NCBI RefSeq assembly: GCF_003122085.1
Contig: NZ_QEXV01000007.1
Location: 1 to 64,000, forward strand
Reading direction: 5' to 3'
Length of the DNA: 64,000 bases
DNA from: Marinicauda salina
Lineage (GTDB): Bacteria > Pseudomonadota > Alphaproteobacteria > Caulobacterales > Maricaulaceae
The position numbers and the translations under genes were made by a program. The notes beneath the pieces were generated by a model. That model was not told the origin of the DNA and searched no databases. It worked only from the letters and a program-made list of their open reading frames with translations. Below are positions 35,438 to 44,587 of this stretch, one piece after another (within the stretch, counting starts at the first letter, position 1; each line of letters starts with the position of its first letter).

Positions 35438-35647
35438 TCAGCCTTCGCTTTCGTCGGCGGCTTCGCCGTCATCGGTCTCGGTTCCGGCCTCGCTTTCGGC
35501 CTCGCCGTTCTCGGTTTCGTAGGCGCGCTCGGCGTCGGTGCGCTCGTCCGGGCCCCAGAGCGGGGGCGGGCGCTCGAGATCGCCGCGAATGCCGCAGCCG
35601 GACAGAAGAATCAGCGCGACGGGCGCGGTCAGGGCGAGTCGTTTCAT
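35438..35647 (-). CDS. Small lipoprotein, LptM/YifL-like
   Basis: 69 residues. A signal peptide with lipobox (ALILLSGC) is followed by the conserved [13 protein letters not shown], the LptM/YifL motif. In E. coli LptM assists oxidative folding of the LPS transporter LptD in the outer membrane. The tail is almost entirely Glu, Asp, Ala and Gly and is disordered. Its ATG overlaps the argH stop (ATGA), so it is translated with argH. Confidence 0.85.
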   Translation of the reverse strand: MKRLALTAPVALILLSGCGIRGDLERPPPLWGPDERTDAERAYETENGEAESEAGTETDDGEAADESEG

Positions 35648-37071
35648 GAGGCGTCCTCCTCGAAGCGGCGTCTCCAGGCGGCGATCTGTTCGCGCACGCG
35701 GTCTGGCGCGGTCCCGCCATAGCTCGTGCGGCTCTCCATCGAGGCGCGCGCCGACAGCACGGCGAAGACCCCGTCATGGATGCGCGGCTCGATCTCCTGA
35801 AAGACCGCGAGCGGCGTCTCGGCGAGCGGCAGGCTGCGGCGCTCGGCGGCCTTCACCGCCGCGCCGGCGACGTGGTGGGCGTCGCGGAAGGGAAGGCCCA
35901 GCTCGCGCACCAGCCAGTCGGCGAGATCGGTGGCGTCGGAATAGGCCTCGCCGGCGGCGATCTCGAGCGCATCGCGGTCGAAGCTGAGATCGGCGGCCAT
36001 GCCCGCCATCGCCTCGATGGCGAGCATGAGGTCGTCGAAGGCGGCGAAGACGCCGGCCTTGTCCTCCTGGAGATCCTTTGAATAGGCCAGCGGCAGGCCC
36101 TTGCACACGATGACGAGGCCCTGCAGCGCGCCGGCGATGCTTCCCGGCTTGGCGCGCACCAGCTCGGCGGCGTCGGGATTGCGCTTCTGCGGCATGATCG
36201 ACGAGCCCGTCGAGAAGGCGTCGGTGAGCGTCGCGAAGCCGAATCGGCGCGAGCACCACAGCACGATCTCGTCGGCGAAGCGCGACAGGTTCACCGCCGC
36301 GATGGTCGCCGCCGACAGCGCCTCCAAGGCGAAATCGCGCGAGGCGACGGCATCGAGCGAGTTGGCCATCGGCCGGTCGAAGCCGAGCGCCTTCGCCGTC
36401 ATCTCCCGGTCGATCGGAAACGCCGTGCCCGCCAGCGCCGCCGCGCCCAGCGGGCTTTCGTTCATTCGACGCCGCGCGTCGGCGAGGCGGCCGCGATCGC
36501 GCTCGGCGGCCTCGACCCAGCACATTAGGTGATGGCCGAGGCTCACCGGCTGGGCGGTCTGCAGATGGGTGAAGCCGGGCATCACCCAGTCGGCGTGCGC
36601 TTCGGCCTGGTCGACCAGCGCGACCTGGTAGCGTCTGAGGCCGTCCTCGGCGCGCGCGCAGGCCTCGCGCAGCCAGAGCCGGAAATCGGTCGCGACCTGG
36701 TCATTGCGCGAGCGCGCGGTGTGCAGCCGCCCGCCGGCCTCGCCGATGCGCTCCTTGAGCGCGGCCTCGATATTCATGTGGACGTCTTCGAGCGCCGTCG
36801 ACCACTCGAAGCGGCCGGCGCGGATGTCGGCGCGGATCGCCTCCAGCCCCTCGCGGATCCGTGACGCATCGTCGCTTGAAATGATCCCGCAGGCGGCCAA
36901 CATCTCCGCGTGGGCGAGCGAGCCGGCGATGTCCTGTTCGTAGAGGCGCTTGTCGACATCGACCGAGGCGTTGATGGCCTCGAGCGCGGCCGACGGGCCG
37001 GTCTCGAAGCGTCCGCCCCACATGTCGCGGCCGCCGGGTTTCGCGGCGTCGGGCTTGTCGGCGCGGCTCAT
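35644..37071 (-). CDS. argH: Argininosuccinate lyase
   Basis: 475 residues. It cleaves argininosuccinate to arginine and fumarate, the last step of arginine synthesis. The start [10 protein letters not shown] is the ATG at 37071; [20 protein letters not shown] follows, the usual N-terminus. The catalytic signature is [20 protein letters not shown], and [17 protein letters not shown] and [16 protein letters not shown] are present. It is the first gene of a minus-strand run with the LptM-like gene and is divergent from tlpA. Confidence 0.97.
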   Translation of the reverse strand: MSRADKPDAAKPGGRDMWGGRFETGPSAALEAINASVDVDKRLYEQDIAGSLAHAEMLAACGIISSDDASRIREGLEAIRADIRAGRFEWSTALEDVHMNIEAALKERIGEAGGRLHTARSRNDQVATDFRLWLREACARAEDGLRRYQVALVDQAEAHADWVMPGFTHLQTAQPVSLGHHLMCWVEAAERDRGRLADARRRMNESPLGAAALAGTAFPIDREMTAKALGFDRPMANSLDAVASRDFALEALSAATIAAVNLSRFADEIVLWCSRRFGFATLTDAFSTGSSIMPQKRNPDAAELVRAKPGSIAGALQGLVIVCKGLPLAYSKDLQEDKAGVFAAFDDLMLAIEAMAGMAADLSFDRDALEIAAGEAYSDATDLADWLVRELGLPFRDAHHVAGAAVKAAERRSLPLAETPLAVFQEIEPRIHDGVFAVLSARASMESRTSYGGTAPDRVREQIAAWRRRFEEDAS

Positions 37072-37125
37072 GGTTCGGCGCGTCTCCGCTCGCGGGACGA
37101 AGGGATCGGAAGGGAAGGTTCTGAC

Positions 37126-37710
37126 ATGAAGCCGTCGCCGTTGAAAATCGGGCTCATAACCCTGCCGATCCTGGGCGGGCTGGCAATCCTGTACGTCATC
37201 TTTTCCGCGCTGGGCGATTCCACGCCGGACGCGCTGGACAGATTCGCCGTCGGCGAGATGCGCGGCTTCCGCAGCGTCGAGGACGCCCCGCCCCAGCCGC
37301 AGAACCCGATCCTCACCGGCGGCGGCCGGGAGATCACGCTCGCCGACAAGCGCGGCAAGGTCATCCTGGTGAATTTCTGGGCGACCTGGTGCGCGCCCTG
37401 CGTCGTCGAGATGCCGGCGCTGGACGCGCTGCAGGCCGAGCTGGGCTCGGCGGATTTCGAGGTCGTGCCGGTGTCGATGGATCGATCGATCGAGGATGCG
37501 CGCGCCTTCTACGCCGAGAACGAGCTTGTCCATCTCGAGCTGTATCACGACCAGTCCTTCCGCGCGGCGATGGATGTCGGCGCGCGCGGCCTGCCGGTGT
37601 CGATCCTCTATGACCGCAACGGCGCGGAGATCGGACGGATGAGCGGCGAGGCCGACTGGGCGAGCGAGGACGCCTTCGCGCTGATCGAGGCCGCGGTGGA
37701 GCGGTATTGA
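37126..37710 (+). CDS. tlpA: TlpA-type membrane-anchored thioredoxin
   Basis: 194 residues. An N-terminal anchor ([20 protein letters not shown]) precedes a periplasmic thioredoxin fold with the active site WATWCAPC (C89, C92) and the cis-proline motif [10 protein letters not shown]. TlpA reduces periplasmic disulfides, for example for cytochrome oxidase copper-site assembly. GGGAAGG lies upstream of the ATG. It is divergent from argH, an arrangement conserved in alphaproteobacteria. Confidence 0.92.
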   Translation: MKPSPLKIGLITLPILGGLAILYVIFSALGDSTPDALDRFAVGEMRGFRSVEDAPPQPQNPILTGGGREITLADKRGKVILVNFWATWCAPCVVEMPALDALQAELGSADFEVVPVSMDRSIEDARAFYAENELVHLELYHDQSFRAAMDVGARGLPVSILYDRNGAEIGRMSGEADWASEDAFALIEAAVERY

Positions 37711-37776
37711 GGCGGGCCGCACCGCCTATCGCCGATCGTCTGAACGAAGAGGTTCATTGGCGGCGATCAGACTGGA

Positions 37777-37898
37777 CCCCCACCCCGGCCCTCCCCCTGA
37801 GGGGGAGGGAGTCGCGCGTGCGCCGGTCGCCCGATCGGAAAGAGTCAGTCGGCGGCGATTGGATTCTCCCGCCCCTTGAGGGGAGGGCCGGGGTGGGG
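37777..37898. repeat. Paired C/G-rich palindromic repeats, copies B and B'
   Basis: A forward copy (37777-37811) and an inverted copy (37866-37898) of the CCCCACCCC-GGCCCTCCCC unit are separated by about 55 bp, making one large inverted repeat. The layout matches the E/E' pair at 56.6 kb. This is consistent with a BIME- or MITE-like element between tlpA and etfA. Confidence 0.75.
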
Positions 37899-37942
37899 TG
37901 TCTGCCAAGATCCCGGTCGCGTATCCGGCGAGGAAGGCAAAG

Positions 37943-37969
37943 AAAAACCCCGGGCCGCGGGGCCCGGGG
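37943..37969 (-). terminator. Rho-independent terminator of etfBA
   Basis: CCCCGGGCC pairs with GGCCCGGGG around a 4-nt loop. On the minus strand it is followed by TTTTTCTTT. It lies about 30 bp after the etfA stop. Confidence 0.88.
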
Positions 37970-37998
37970 ATTGTCCATTCGAGTGATGAAGGCGCGGC

Positions 37999-38943
37999 CT
38001 AGTAGCCGATCTTGCCGATCTCCTCTTCGAACGCCGGCACGGCGTCGAACAGGTCGGCGACGAGGCCGTAATCGGCGACTTCGAAGATCGGCGCCTCCTC
38101 GTCCTTGTTGATGGCGACGATGACCTTGGAGTCCTTCATGCCGGCCAGGTGCTGAATCGCCCCGGAGATGCCCACGGCGATGTAGAGTTCGGGGGCGACC
38201 ACCTTGCCGGTCTGTCCGACCTGGTAGTCGTTCGGCACGAAGCCGGCGTCGACGGCCGCGCGCGAGGCGCCGACCGCGGCGTTCAGCTTGTCGGCGACGC
38301 GCTCCAGGATCTGGAAGTTCTCGCCGTTGCCCATGCCGCGGCCGCCGGAGATGACGATCTTGGCCGAGGCCAGCTCCGGGCGGTCGGATTCCGACAGCTC
38401 CTCGGAGACGAAGCGCGAGGCCGCGGCCGCCTCGGGCGCGTCGATCGTCTCGACGGAGGCGGCGCTGTCCTGGTCGCCGGCCTTCTCGAACGTGGTCGGG
38501 CGGACCGTGATCACCTTCTTCTTGTCGGAGGACTTCACCGTCATCATGGCGTTGCCCGCATAGATCGGGCGGATGAAGGTCTCGGCGTCCTCGACCGAGG
38601 CGATGTCGGAGATCTGCATCACGTCGAGCTTCGCCGCGATCCGGGGCATGAAGTTCTTCCCCGTCGTCGTGGCCGGCGCGAGGATCGCGTCATAGTCGTC
38701 GGCGAGGCCGAGGACGAGCGTCTCCATGGCCTCGGCGAGCTGCTTCTCCAGCGGCTCGGCGTCGGCGTGGAACACCTTGGCGACGCCGTCGACCTTGGCG
38801 GCGGCCTCGGCGACCGCGCCGGCGTCCTTGCCCGCGACGAGGACGTGGACGTCGCCCCCGATCTTCTTGGCGGCGGTGACCGCCGCGCGGGTGGATTCGC
38901 CCAGCTCGGCGTTGTCGTGGTCGGCGATGACGAGCACGGTCAT
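37999..38943 (-). CDS. etfA: Electron transfer flavoprotein subunit alpha
   Basis: 314 residues. It binds FAD and, with EtfB, carries electrons from acyl-CoA and other dehydrogenases to ETF:quinone oxidoreductase. N-terminal [16 protein letters not shown] and the C-terminal FAD domain motifs VISGGRGMGN, GASRAAVDAGFVPNDYQVGQ and YIAVGISGAIQHLAGM are classic. The start codon shares a base with the etfB stop. A strong terminator follows. Confidence 0.97.
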   Translation of the reverse strand: MTVLVIADHDNAELGESTRAAVTAAKKIGGDVHVLVAGKDAGAVAEAAAKVDGVAKVFHADAEPLEKQLAEAMETLVLGLADDYDAILAPATTTGKNFMPRIAAKLDVMQISDIASVEDAETFIRPIYAGNAMMTVKSSDKKKVITVRPTTFEKAGDQDSAASVETIDAPEAAAASRFVSEELSESDRPELASAKIVISGGRGMGNGENFQILERVADKLNAAVGASRAAVDAGFVPNDYQVGQTGKVVAPELYIAVGISGAIQHLAGMKDSKVIVAINKDEEAPIFEVADYGLVADLFDAVPAFEEEIGKIGY

Positions 38944-39692
38944 TACAGCACCCCCGCTTCGTTCTTCAGCTTGTCGACGAGCTCGGCGACGGATTCGACC
39001 TTCACCCCGCCCTTGCGCTTGGGCGGCTCGGTGACCTTGAGGACCTCGAGACGCGGCGCGATGTCGACGTCGAAATCGTCCGGGCTCTTCTGGTCGATCG
39101 GCTTGCGCTTGGCCTTCATGATGTTCGGCAGCGAAGCGTAGCGCGGCTCGTTCAGCCTGAGGTCGGTGGTGATGATCGCCGGCGTCGACATGCCCACGGT
39201 CTGCAGCCCGCCGTCGATCTCGCGGGTGACCTTCAGCTCGTCGCCGTCCTTTTCGACCTTCGAGGCGAAGGTCGCCTGCGGCCAGCCGAGCAGGGCGGCC
39301 AGCATCTGGCCGGTGGCGTTGGAGTCGTCGTCGATGGCCTGCTTGCCGAGGATGACGAGATCCGGGCTCTCCTCGTCGACGACGCCCTTGAGGATCTTGG
39401 CCACGGCGAGCGGCTCGACGGTCTCGTCGGTGACGATGTGGATGCCGCGATCGGCGCCCATGGCGAGCGCGGTGCGGATCGTCTCCTGGGCCTGCTGGGA
39501 GCCGATGGAGACGGCCACGACCTCTTCGGCCAGGCCGTTCTCCTTCATGCGGATCGCCTCCTCGACGGCGATCTCGCAGAAGGGGTTCATCGACATCTTG
39601 ACGTTGGCGAGGTCGACGCCGCTCTGGTCGGGTTTGACCCGGACCTTCACGTTGTAATCGACCACCCGCTTGACGGGGACGAGGATTTTCAT
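38943..39692 (-). CDS. etfB: Electron transfer flavoprotein subunit beta
   Basis: 249 residues. It binds AMP and forms the heterodimer with EtfA. It begins [20 protein letters not shown]. The recognition-loop region [17 protein letters not shown] and the C-terminal [16 protein letters not shown] are typical, with conserved Leu in the dehydrogenase-docking loop. It is the first gene of the etfBA operon. The 3-hydroxybutyryl-CoA dehydrogenase gene that often follows etfA is not here. Confidence 0.97.
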   Translation of the reverse strand: MKILVPVKRVVDYNVKVRVKPDQSGVDLANVKMSMNPFCEIAVEEAIRMKENGLAEEVVAVSIGSQQAQETIRTALAMGADRGIHIVTDETVEPLAVAKILKGVVDEESPDLVILGKQAIDDDSNATGQMLAALLGWPQATFASKVEKDGDELKVTREIDGGLQTVGMSTPAIITTDLRLNEPRYASLPNIMKAKRKPIDQKSPDDFDVDIAPRLEVLKVTEPPKRKGGVKVESVAELVDKLKNEAGVL

Positions 39693-39832
39693 CGACGGCT
39701 CCGGTTCCGGTTGGGCGCGGCGTCCGGGCGGACGCGGCGGTCTTGAATGGCGGAGAAACTAGGCGCGGAACCTGCCCGGCGCCACCGCCTAAGTCAACGC
39801 GCCGCACCGCAGCATGGCGGCGGCTGCATTTC

Positions 39833-39937
39833 TCCATCCTTCGAGGCCCGGCTGGCGCCGGGCGCCTCAGGATGAGGCGGAGGCGCATCACGTCCCTCAT
39901 CCTGAGGTGCGGGCCGAAGGCGAGCCTCGAAGGATGG
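39833..39937. repeat. CATCCTTCGAGG-type inverted repeat element
   Basis: The ends CCATCCTTCGAGGC and GCCTCGAAGGATGG are perfect complements, about 105 bp apart. Inside lies a second inverted pair (CCTCAGGATGAGG, CCTCATCCTGAGG). A related element with ends CGTCCTTCGAGACG is at 56769-56887. I recall the motif as common between genes in alphaproteobacteria. Confidence 0.8.
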
Positions 39938-39957
39938 CAGGGCGCGCACAGACAAAA

Positions 39958-39982
39958 CCGGCCCGCGATTACCCGCGGGCCG
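39958..39982 (-). terminator. Terminator of the YceI gene
   Basis: CCGGCCCGCG pairs with CGCGGGCCGG around a 5-nt loop. On the minus strand TTTTG follows. It is about 50 bp after the YceI stop codon. Confidence 0.75.
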
Positions 39983-40030
39983 GCTCTGCAAGTCTCGATC
40001 GACCGCCTGAGCGGCCGATGCGGAGCGCGT

Positions 40031-40648
40031 TTACGCGTCCTCGTCGCTGACCAGGGTGAGCTCGGTCTCGATGACGATCTCGACTTCGTCGGAGACCGCC
40101 GGGACGGCGTAGCCCATGTCCCAGTCCGAGCGGTTGACCGTTCCCGTCGCGGAGAAACCGGCCGTCATCGTCCCGCCCATGCTTTCGGGCTTGGGCGCGT
40201 GCTTGTTGAGCTCGACGTCGAGCGTGACTTCGTTGGTGACCCCGCGAATGGTGAGATCGCCGGTCATCGTGCCGGTCTCGCCGTCCTCGGTGGCGAAGCC
40301 GGTGGCGACGAAGCGGGCCTCGGGATGCTCCTCGGTGAGGAAGAAGTCGCCCGAGTTGAGATGCTCGATGAAGCGCTCGTGGTCGCCGCCGGCCCAGAGG
40401 CCGCCGGGCAGGGTGAAGGTGACGTCGACGGTCGAGTTCTCGGGCTCCTCGAAATCGAGCATGAGCACGCCGTCATAATCGGTGAAGTGGAGCGACTGGC
40501 GCGAATAGCCGAGATGCGTCCAGCTCGCGCGGATCGTGGTGTGGCTCTTGTCGAACTCGTACTCGGCCGGCTCGGCGAAGGCGGCCGTCGACATGGTCGG
40601 CGCCATCAGGAAGGCCGCGAGCGAGGCGGCGGCGTAAGCGAACTTCAT
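40031..40648 (-). CDS. YceI family periplasmic protein
   Basis: 205 residues from the ATG at 40648. A signal peptide (AYAAASLAAFLMAPTMSTAAFA) precedes the lipocalin-like YceI barrel: YEFDKSHTTIRASWTHLGYS, FFLTEEHPEARFVATGF, TGDLTIRGVTNEVTLDVELN. YceI proteins bind polyprenoid lipids; the physiological role is unclear. It stands alone on the minus strand with its own terminator. Confidence 0.92.
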   Translation of the reverse strand: MKFAYAAASLAAFLMAPTMSTAAFAEPAEYEFDKSHTTIRASWTHLGYSRQSLHFTDYDGVLMLDFEEPENSTVDVTFTLPGGLWAGGDHERFIEHLNSGDFFLTEEHPEARFVATGFATEDGETGTMTGDLTIRGVTNEVTLDVELNKHAPKPESMGGTMTAGFSATGTVNRSDWDMGYAVPAVSDEVEIVIETELTLVSDEDA

Positions 40649-40777
40649 GGCGGGTCTCTCCCGGTGACTGTCCTCGTGCGGCGCGTCGCCGCATGCGCAA
40701 GGACTTAGGGAGCCGCCCCCCGGCTTCGCCACCCCGGACGCGCGAAAAATCTTGTTCCGGTGCGGAATAGACGCGGG

Positions 40778-41353
40778 TCAGCGGCTTTCGCCGGGGACCC
40801 ATTTGACGTCGGCGCGCCCGTCCTCGTTGGCGATGCGCGCCATGACGAAGAGCAGGTCGGCCAGCCGGTTGAGATAGCGGATGACGGCGCCGCTCACCGG
40901 TTCGCCGGCCTCGGCGAGCGCGGTGACCCGCCGCTCGGCGCGCCGGCAGACGGTGCGGGCGAGATGCAGCCGCGCGGCGGCCTCGCTCCCGCCGGGCAGG
41001 ATGAAGCTGTCGAGCGGCTCGAGCCGGGCGTTCAGCCGGTCTATCTCGGATTCCAGGCGCTCGACCTGGGCGTCGCTCGCGCGCAGCGGCTCCCATTCCA
41101 GTTGCTCGCCGCGGTCGGGCACGCACAGATCCGCGCCGACGTCGAACAGCTCGTTCTGTATGCGCTTGAGCGGCTCGGCGAGTTCGTGATCATCGCCGAG
41201 CGCGGCGCGCGCCAGCCCGATCGCGGCGTTGGCCTCGTCGACGGCGCCGTAGGCCTCGACGCGCGGGTCGTGTTTGGCCGCCTCGCTCATGTCGCCGAGG
41301 CGGGTGACGCCCTTGTCGCCGGTCTTCGTGTAGATCTTCGTCAGACGCACCAT
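40778..41353 (-). CDS. Cob(I)yrinic acid a,c-diamide adenosyltransferase, PduO type
   Basis: 191 residues from the ATG at 41353. It transfers adenosyl from ATP to cob(I)alamin to make coenzyme B12. Motifs are IYTKTGDKGVTRLGDM, VEAYGAVDEANAAIG, IQNELFDVGADLCVP and the C-terminal VCRRAERRVTAL with YLNRLADLLFVMARIAN. In many alphaproteobacteria this gene lies between a HIG1-domain gene and etfBA. Here both are close, but a serine hydrolase gene and a YceI gene lie in between. Confidence 0.95.
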   Translation of the reverse strand: MVRLTKIYTKTGDKGVTRLGDMSEAAKHDPRVEAYGAVDEANAAIGLARAALGDDHELAEPLKRIQNELFDVGADLCVPDRGEQLEWEPLRASDAQVERLESEIDRLNARLEPLDSFILPGGSEAAARLHLARTVCRRAERRVTALAEAGEPVSGAVIRYLNRLADLLFVMARIANEDGRADVKWVPGESR

Positions 41354-41468
41354 GATCGCGCTCCTCAGCGAGGCCGCGCACGCTAGACGCGGGCGGTGTC
41401 GCGGACAATCTTCACAGACCCCCGCCGCGCGTGCCAGCACGGAACCGGGAAGGAAGGAGGACGAGCCG

Positions 41469-42554
41469 ATGCCGATCGCCGCCGTGTTCGCAGCCGTCAT
41501 GCTTCAATTCGCGCCGGAGCCCGACCCCGGCCTCTCGGAACGCGCCGCCGCGCTGATCGACGAGACCGGCTCGCCGGGCGGCGCGGTGCTCGTGGTCGAG
41601 GACGACGCCGCGCGAGTCGGCGTCGCCGGCGTGCGCATTCGCGGGGAGGAGCCCGCGATCGAGCCGGGCGATCTCTGGCATCTGGGCTCCAACACCAAGG
41701 CGATGACGGCGACGCTCGCCGCGCGTCTCGTCGAGCAGGGCGCGATCGACTGGGATGCGACCGTCGGCGACGTGCTCGGCGAGGCGGTCGAGACGATCGA
41801 GCCGGCCTATCGCGAGGCGACGCTGGCCGACCTGCTGGCCCATCGCGCCCGCCTGCCGGCCAATCTGGGCGCCGTAAACATGGTCCGCCTCGCCGGCTCG
41901 GACGCCGGCCGCGACGCGGCCGCCGACCGCCGACGGTATGCGGCGTGGGTTCTCGCCGCGTCGCCGGCCGCGGAGGAAGGCGAGTTTCTCTACTCCAACG
42001 CCGGCTATGTCGTGGCCGGGCTGATGCTCGAGACCGCCGCCGGCGAACCCTACGAGACGCTGATGCGCCGGGAAGTGTTCGATCCGCTCGGCATGGCGAC
42101 GGCGGGGTGGGGTCCGCCCGGGACGCGCGGCGAGGCCGATCAGCCGCGCGGCCACGGGTCGGGCCTGCTCGGCGGGCTCAGCCCGCGCGAGCCCGGCGCC
42201 AGGGCGGACAATCCCCCGGCGATGAATTCGGCGGGCCGGGCGCATATGAGCCTCGGCGATCTCGGCCGCTTCCTGGCCGCGCATCTCGACGGCGCGCGCG
42301 GCGACGAGCGCTATCTGTCAGAGGAAAGCTGGCGGCGCCTGCACGCGCCCGCGGGCGAGTCCGGCTACGCGCTCGGCTGGAGCGAAGGCGAGGACGGCGG
42401 GCTCGAACACGCCGGTTCGAACACGATGTGGTTCGTGAAGATGGCGGTCTGGCCGGACGCCGGGCGCGCCGCGGCGGTCGCGATCAATGACGGCCGGATC
42501 GAAGAGGTCGCGGATCCCGTCGGTCGGGCCGTTGATGAATTTGCGCCGGATTAA
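41469..42554 (+). CDS. Class C beta-lactamase-related serine hydrolase
   Basis: 361 residues from an ATG with AAGGAGG about 9 nt upstream. It has a short hydrophobic N-terminus (IAAVFAAVMLQFA) and no clear cleavage site. The PBP/class C fold is shown by the nucleophile motif SNTK, the YSN triad in EFLYSNAGYVVAGL, and a third motif region HAGSN. Members include esterases, D-aminopeptidases and carboxypeptidases; drug resistance cannot be inferred. It is on the opposite strand to its neighbours. Confidence 0.87.
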   Translation: MPIAAVFAAVMLQFAPEPDPGLSERAAALIDETGSPGGAVLVVEDDAARVGVAGVRIRGEEPAIEPGDLWHLGSNTKAMTATLAARLVEQGAIDWDATVGDVLGEAVETIEPAYREATLADLLAHRARLPANLGAVNMVRLAGSDAGRDAAADRRRYAAWVLAASPAAEEGEFLYSNAGYVVAGLMLETAAGEPYETLMRREVFDPLGMATAGWGPPGTRGEADQPRGHGSGLLGGLSPREPGARADNPPAMNSAGRAHMSLGDLGRFLAAHLDGARGDERYLSEESWRRLHAPAGESGYALGWSEGEDGGLEHAGSNTMWFVKMAVWPDAGRAAAVAINDGRIEEVADPVGRAVDEFAPD

Positions 42555-42757
42555 CCCGCCAGCGCGCCCTTCGCCCAGAAGCCGATCACGATGATGATGA
42601 TGGCGACGAACTGGAACAGCACGCGCGCGCGCATGAGCCGGTTCGACCAGGTCCGGCCGAACTCGCCGCCGCGGAACAGCGCGTAGATGCCCGCGCACAG
42701 GATCGCGAAGACGATCCCGAGCGCGATGTAGAGCAGGATGTCGATGGTTCCGATCAT
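42551..42757 (-). CDS. HIG1-domain twin-transmembrane protein
   Basis: 68 residues. Two membrane helices (LLYIALGIVFAILCAGIYAL and VLFQFVAIIIIVIGFW) flank the HIG1 core SNRLMRARVL. HIG1 proteins associate with respiratory complexes in mitochondria; the bacterial role is not settled. This protein is usually the upstream partner of the PduO-type adenosyltransferase and etfBA. Its stop overlaps the serine hydrolase stop by 4 bp. Confidence 0.87.
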   Translation of the reverse strand: MIGTIDILLYIALGIVFAILCAGIYALFRGGEFGRTWSNRLMRARVLFQFVAIIIIVIGFWAKGALAG

Positions 42758-42805
42758 GGACGCTCATGTAGCGTCGCGGGCGCGCGACGGCAAATGAGGC
42801 GCTGC

Positions 42806-42831
42806 GTCTGGAATTGATGCGCGGCATTTCC
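42806..42831. promoter_or_regulatory. Inverted repeat upstream of the TetR gene
   Basis: CTGGAA and TTCCAG flank a 14-nt spacer in the relatively AT-rich divergent region between the HIG1 gene and the TetR gene. It could be an autoregulatory operator, but the arms are short and chance occurrence is possible. Confidence 0.3.
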
Positions 42832-42906
42832 AGTTATCAAAACATTCTTTGAATTCATTGGCTTTTCCGCAAGCGCGACCGCACATTCTTCCGTACACGA
42901 TACAGG

Positions 42907-43542
42907 GTGTCGGACATGCGCGACGCTTCGGACGACCGAAAGACGCGTCGGGACATCAAGCGGGAGGCGACCCGCATCGCCGTTCTCGAGGCGGCGCGCC
43001 GGGTCTTCCTCGCGGAGGGCTATGAGGGCGCGACCATCAAGGCGATCGCCGAGACCGCGCAGGTCTCGCCCGGAACGGTGCTCAACGCCGCGCCGTCGAA
43101 GGCCTCCCTGCTCGTGGAGATCCTGCAGGACGAGGCCGAGACCATGCGCGGTCTCGCCGACCGGCTCGAGGCGTCGCTGACGGGCGATGTCAGGACGCGG
43201 CTCGAAGCGCTGCTGCAGCTCATCCTGGAAAGTAAGCTGTCGCGCGCCGACCTGTTCGCCGCCGCCGTCGGCCATACCTGGCTGCTGACCGACCCCGCCT
43301 ATCACGAGACGTTCGAGCACATGGAGGCGGTCTGGGCGATCGTGCGCCGCGCGCTCGAGCGCGGCGTCGAGGCGGGCGAGTTGCGCGCCGGCCTCGATGC
43401 GGAGCGGGCGACGGCGCTGCTGCAGGACATGCTGCTGGGCGTGCTGCGCTGCCAGCGCCGTCACGGACCCGAATTTGCGCCGGAGGCGGAGCTGCGCGCC
43501 CGCCTCGAAGTCCTGACGCCGGCGCTGCTTCAGGAAGCCTGA
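42907..43542 (+). CDS. TetR/AcrR family transcriptional regulator
   Basis: 211 residues. The N-terminal helix-turn-helix reads AARRVFLAEGYEGATIKAIA then AQVSPGTVLNAAPSKASLL. The usual Tyr-Phe-Phe at the end of the recognition helix is replaced by NAAPSK. The rest is an all-helical ligand domain. The start is a GTG at 42907, with an in-frame ATG at 42916 as alternative. It is divergent from the HIG1 gene and convergent with, and overlapping by 13 bp, the EamA transporter gene. The ligand is unknown. Confidence 0.9.
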   Translation: MSDMRDASDDRKTRRDIKREATRIAVLEAARRVFLAEGYEGATIKAIAETAQVSPGTVLNAAPSKASLLVEILQDEAETMRGLADRLEASLTGDVRTRLEALLQLILESKLSRADLFAAAVGHTWLLTDPAYHETFEHMEAVWAIVRRALERGVEAGELRAGLDAERATALLQDMLLGVLRCQRRHGPEFAPEAELRARLEVLTPALLQEA

Positions 43543-44468
43543 GCGCCGCGTTCTCGGGCCGCGCGGACCGCGCCGCGCACCCGCAGGCGCTGGGCGATGT
43601 AGACGCCGGCGAGCACCAGCCCGGCGCCGGCGATCTGCAGCGCGGTGAGCGCCTCGCCGAAGATGATCCAGCCTGCGCAGGCCGCCACGACGGGCTGGAA
43701 CAGGATGATCAGCGAGGCGAGCGGGGCGGGCACGCGGCCGAGCCCGAAGGCGACGCCGCCCTGGCCGCCGGCGTGGACGATCACGCCGAGCGCGATCAGC
43801 GGCAGCCAGCCCGCCGGCGTCGCCGGCAGCAGCGGCTCCCCGAAGCCCAGCGTGAAGGCGAGCGCGAACGGGGTCGCGACCGCCGTCGACCAGAGCATGA
43901 CCCGCGGCGTCGAGGCGCCGCGCCGGGCCGCATGGATCGCCAGCAGGTAGGCGGCGTACCAGACCGCCGTCATCGCCGACAGCGCGTCGCCGGGCAGGCG
44001 CTCGGGCGCGATCTCGACATTGACCAGAGAAAGCAGCATCGCCCCGCCGAGCGCGAGAACCGCCGCGCCGGCGAAGCCCCAGCTCGGCCGCTGCTTGAAG
44101 ATGAGCCAGGCGCCGGCGGTGACAATCACCGGGGCGAGATTGGCCAGCAGGGTGGCGTTGGCCGCCGTCGTGATCTTGATGCCGGCGTGCCAGAAGGCGA
44201 GGTCGAGGCTGAAGAAGACGCCCGCCAGCACCATCGCCCGGCGGTCGGGTCGCTTCGGCGCCGTCGTCGCGCCGCGGCGCTCGATCGCCAGCCAGAGCGC
44301 CAGCGCCGGCAGGGCGAAGACGAGCCGCCAGAAGGCGATCGCCTGCGGGCCGAGGTCCGACAGCTTGACGAAGATCGGCGCGAACCCGATCAGCGTCGCC
44401 GCGCCGAGCAGCGCGATCACGCCGGTCAGCGCCGAGCCTTGCGGCGAAGCTTCAGGTGCGGCGGCCAT
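43530..44468 (-). CDS. EamA/DMT family transporter
   Basis: 312 residues from the ATG at 44468, chosen for the upstream GGGGAG. Ten membrane helices form two EamA repeats, for example ALLGAATLIGFAPIFVKLSD and VFFSLDLAFWHAGIKITTAANATLL in the first and GGQGGVAFGLGRVPAPLASL in the second. It probably exports a small metabolite. The C-terminus is Arg-rich. The substrate cannot be inferred. Confidence 0.9.
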   Translation of the reverse strand: MAAAPEASPQGSALTGVIALLGAATLIGFAPIFVKLSDLGPQAIAFWRLVFALPALALWLAIERRGATTAPKRPDRRAMVLAGVFFSLDLAFWHAGIKITTAANATLLANLAPVIVTAGAWLIFKQRPSWGFAGAAVLALGGAMLLSLVNVEIAPERLPGDALSAMTAVWYAAYLLAIHAARRGASTPRVMLWSTAVATPFALAFTLGFGEPLLPATPAGWLPLIALGVIVHAGGQGGVAFGLGRVPAPLASLIILFQPVVAACAGWIIFGEALTALQIAGAGLVLAGVYIAQRLRVRGAVRAARERGAQAS

Positions 44469-44587
44469 GGACGCTTTCTCCCCCGCGGCGGGCGCAGGCC
44501 TGATCGCATGTTCGCCCGTTTGCGACAATGCGGCCGCGGGGCGAACTCGGCTAGAGTGGGCCTGACGGATTCGCGCGGGAGGCGGCC

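Larger units (their letters stand above)
39693..40030. other. Non-coding interval between etfB and the YceI gene
   Basis: 338 bp without a plausible gene. It contains the etfB upstream region, a 105-bp inverted repeat at 39833-39937, and the minus-strand terminator of the YceI gene at 39958-39982. Confidence 0.7.

Noticed and set aside
37741-37998. CRISPR array
   Set aside because: The repeats are paired palindromes in opposite orientation with one spacer, not tandem direct repeats with regular spacers, and no cas gene is present.
41469-42554. Antibiotic-resistance beta-lactamase
   Set aside because: Only the general serine hydrolase motifs are visible. The family is dominated by esterases and peptidases, so resistance cannot be claimed.
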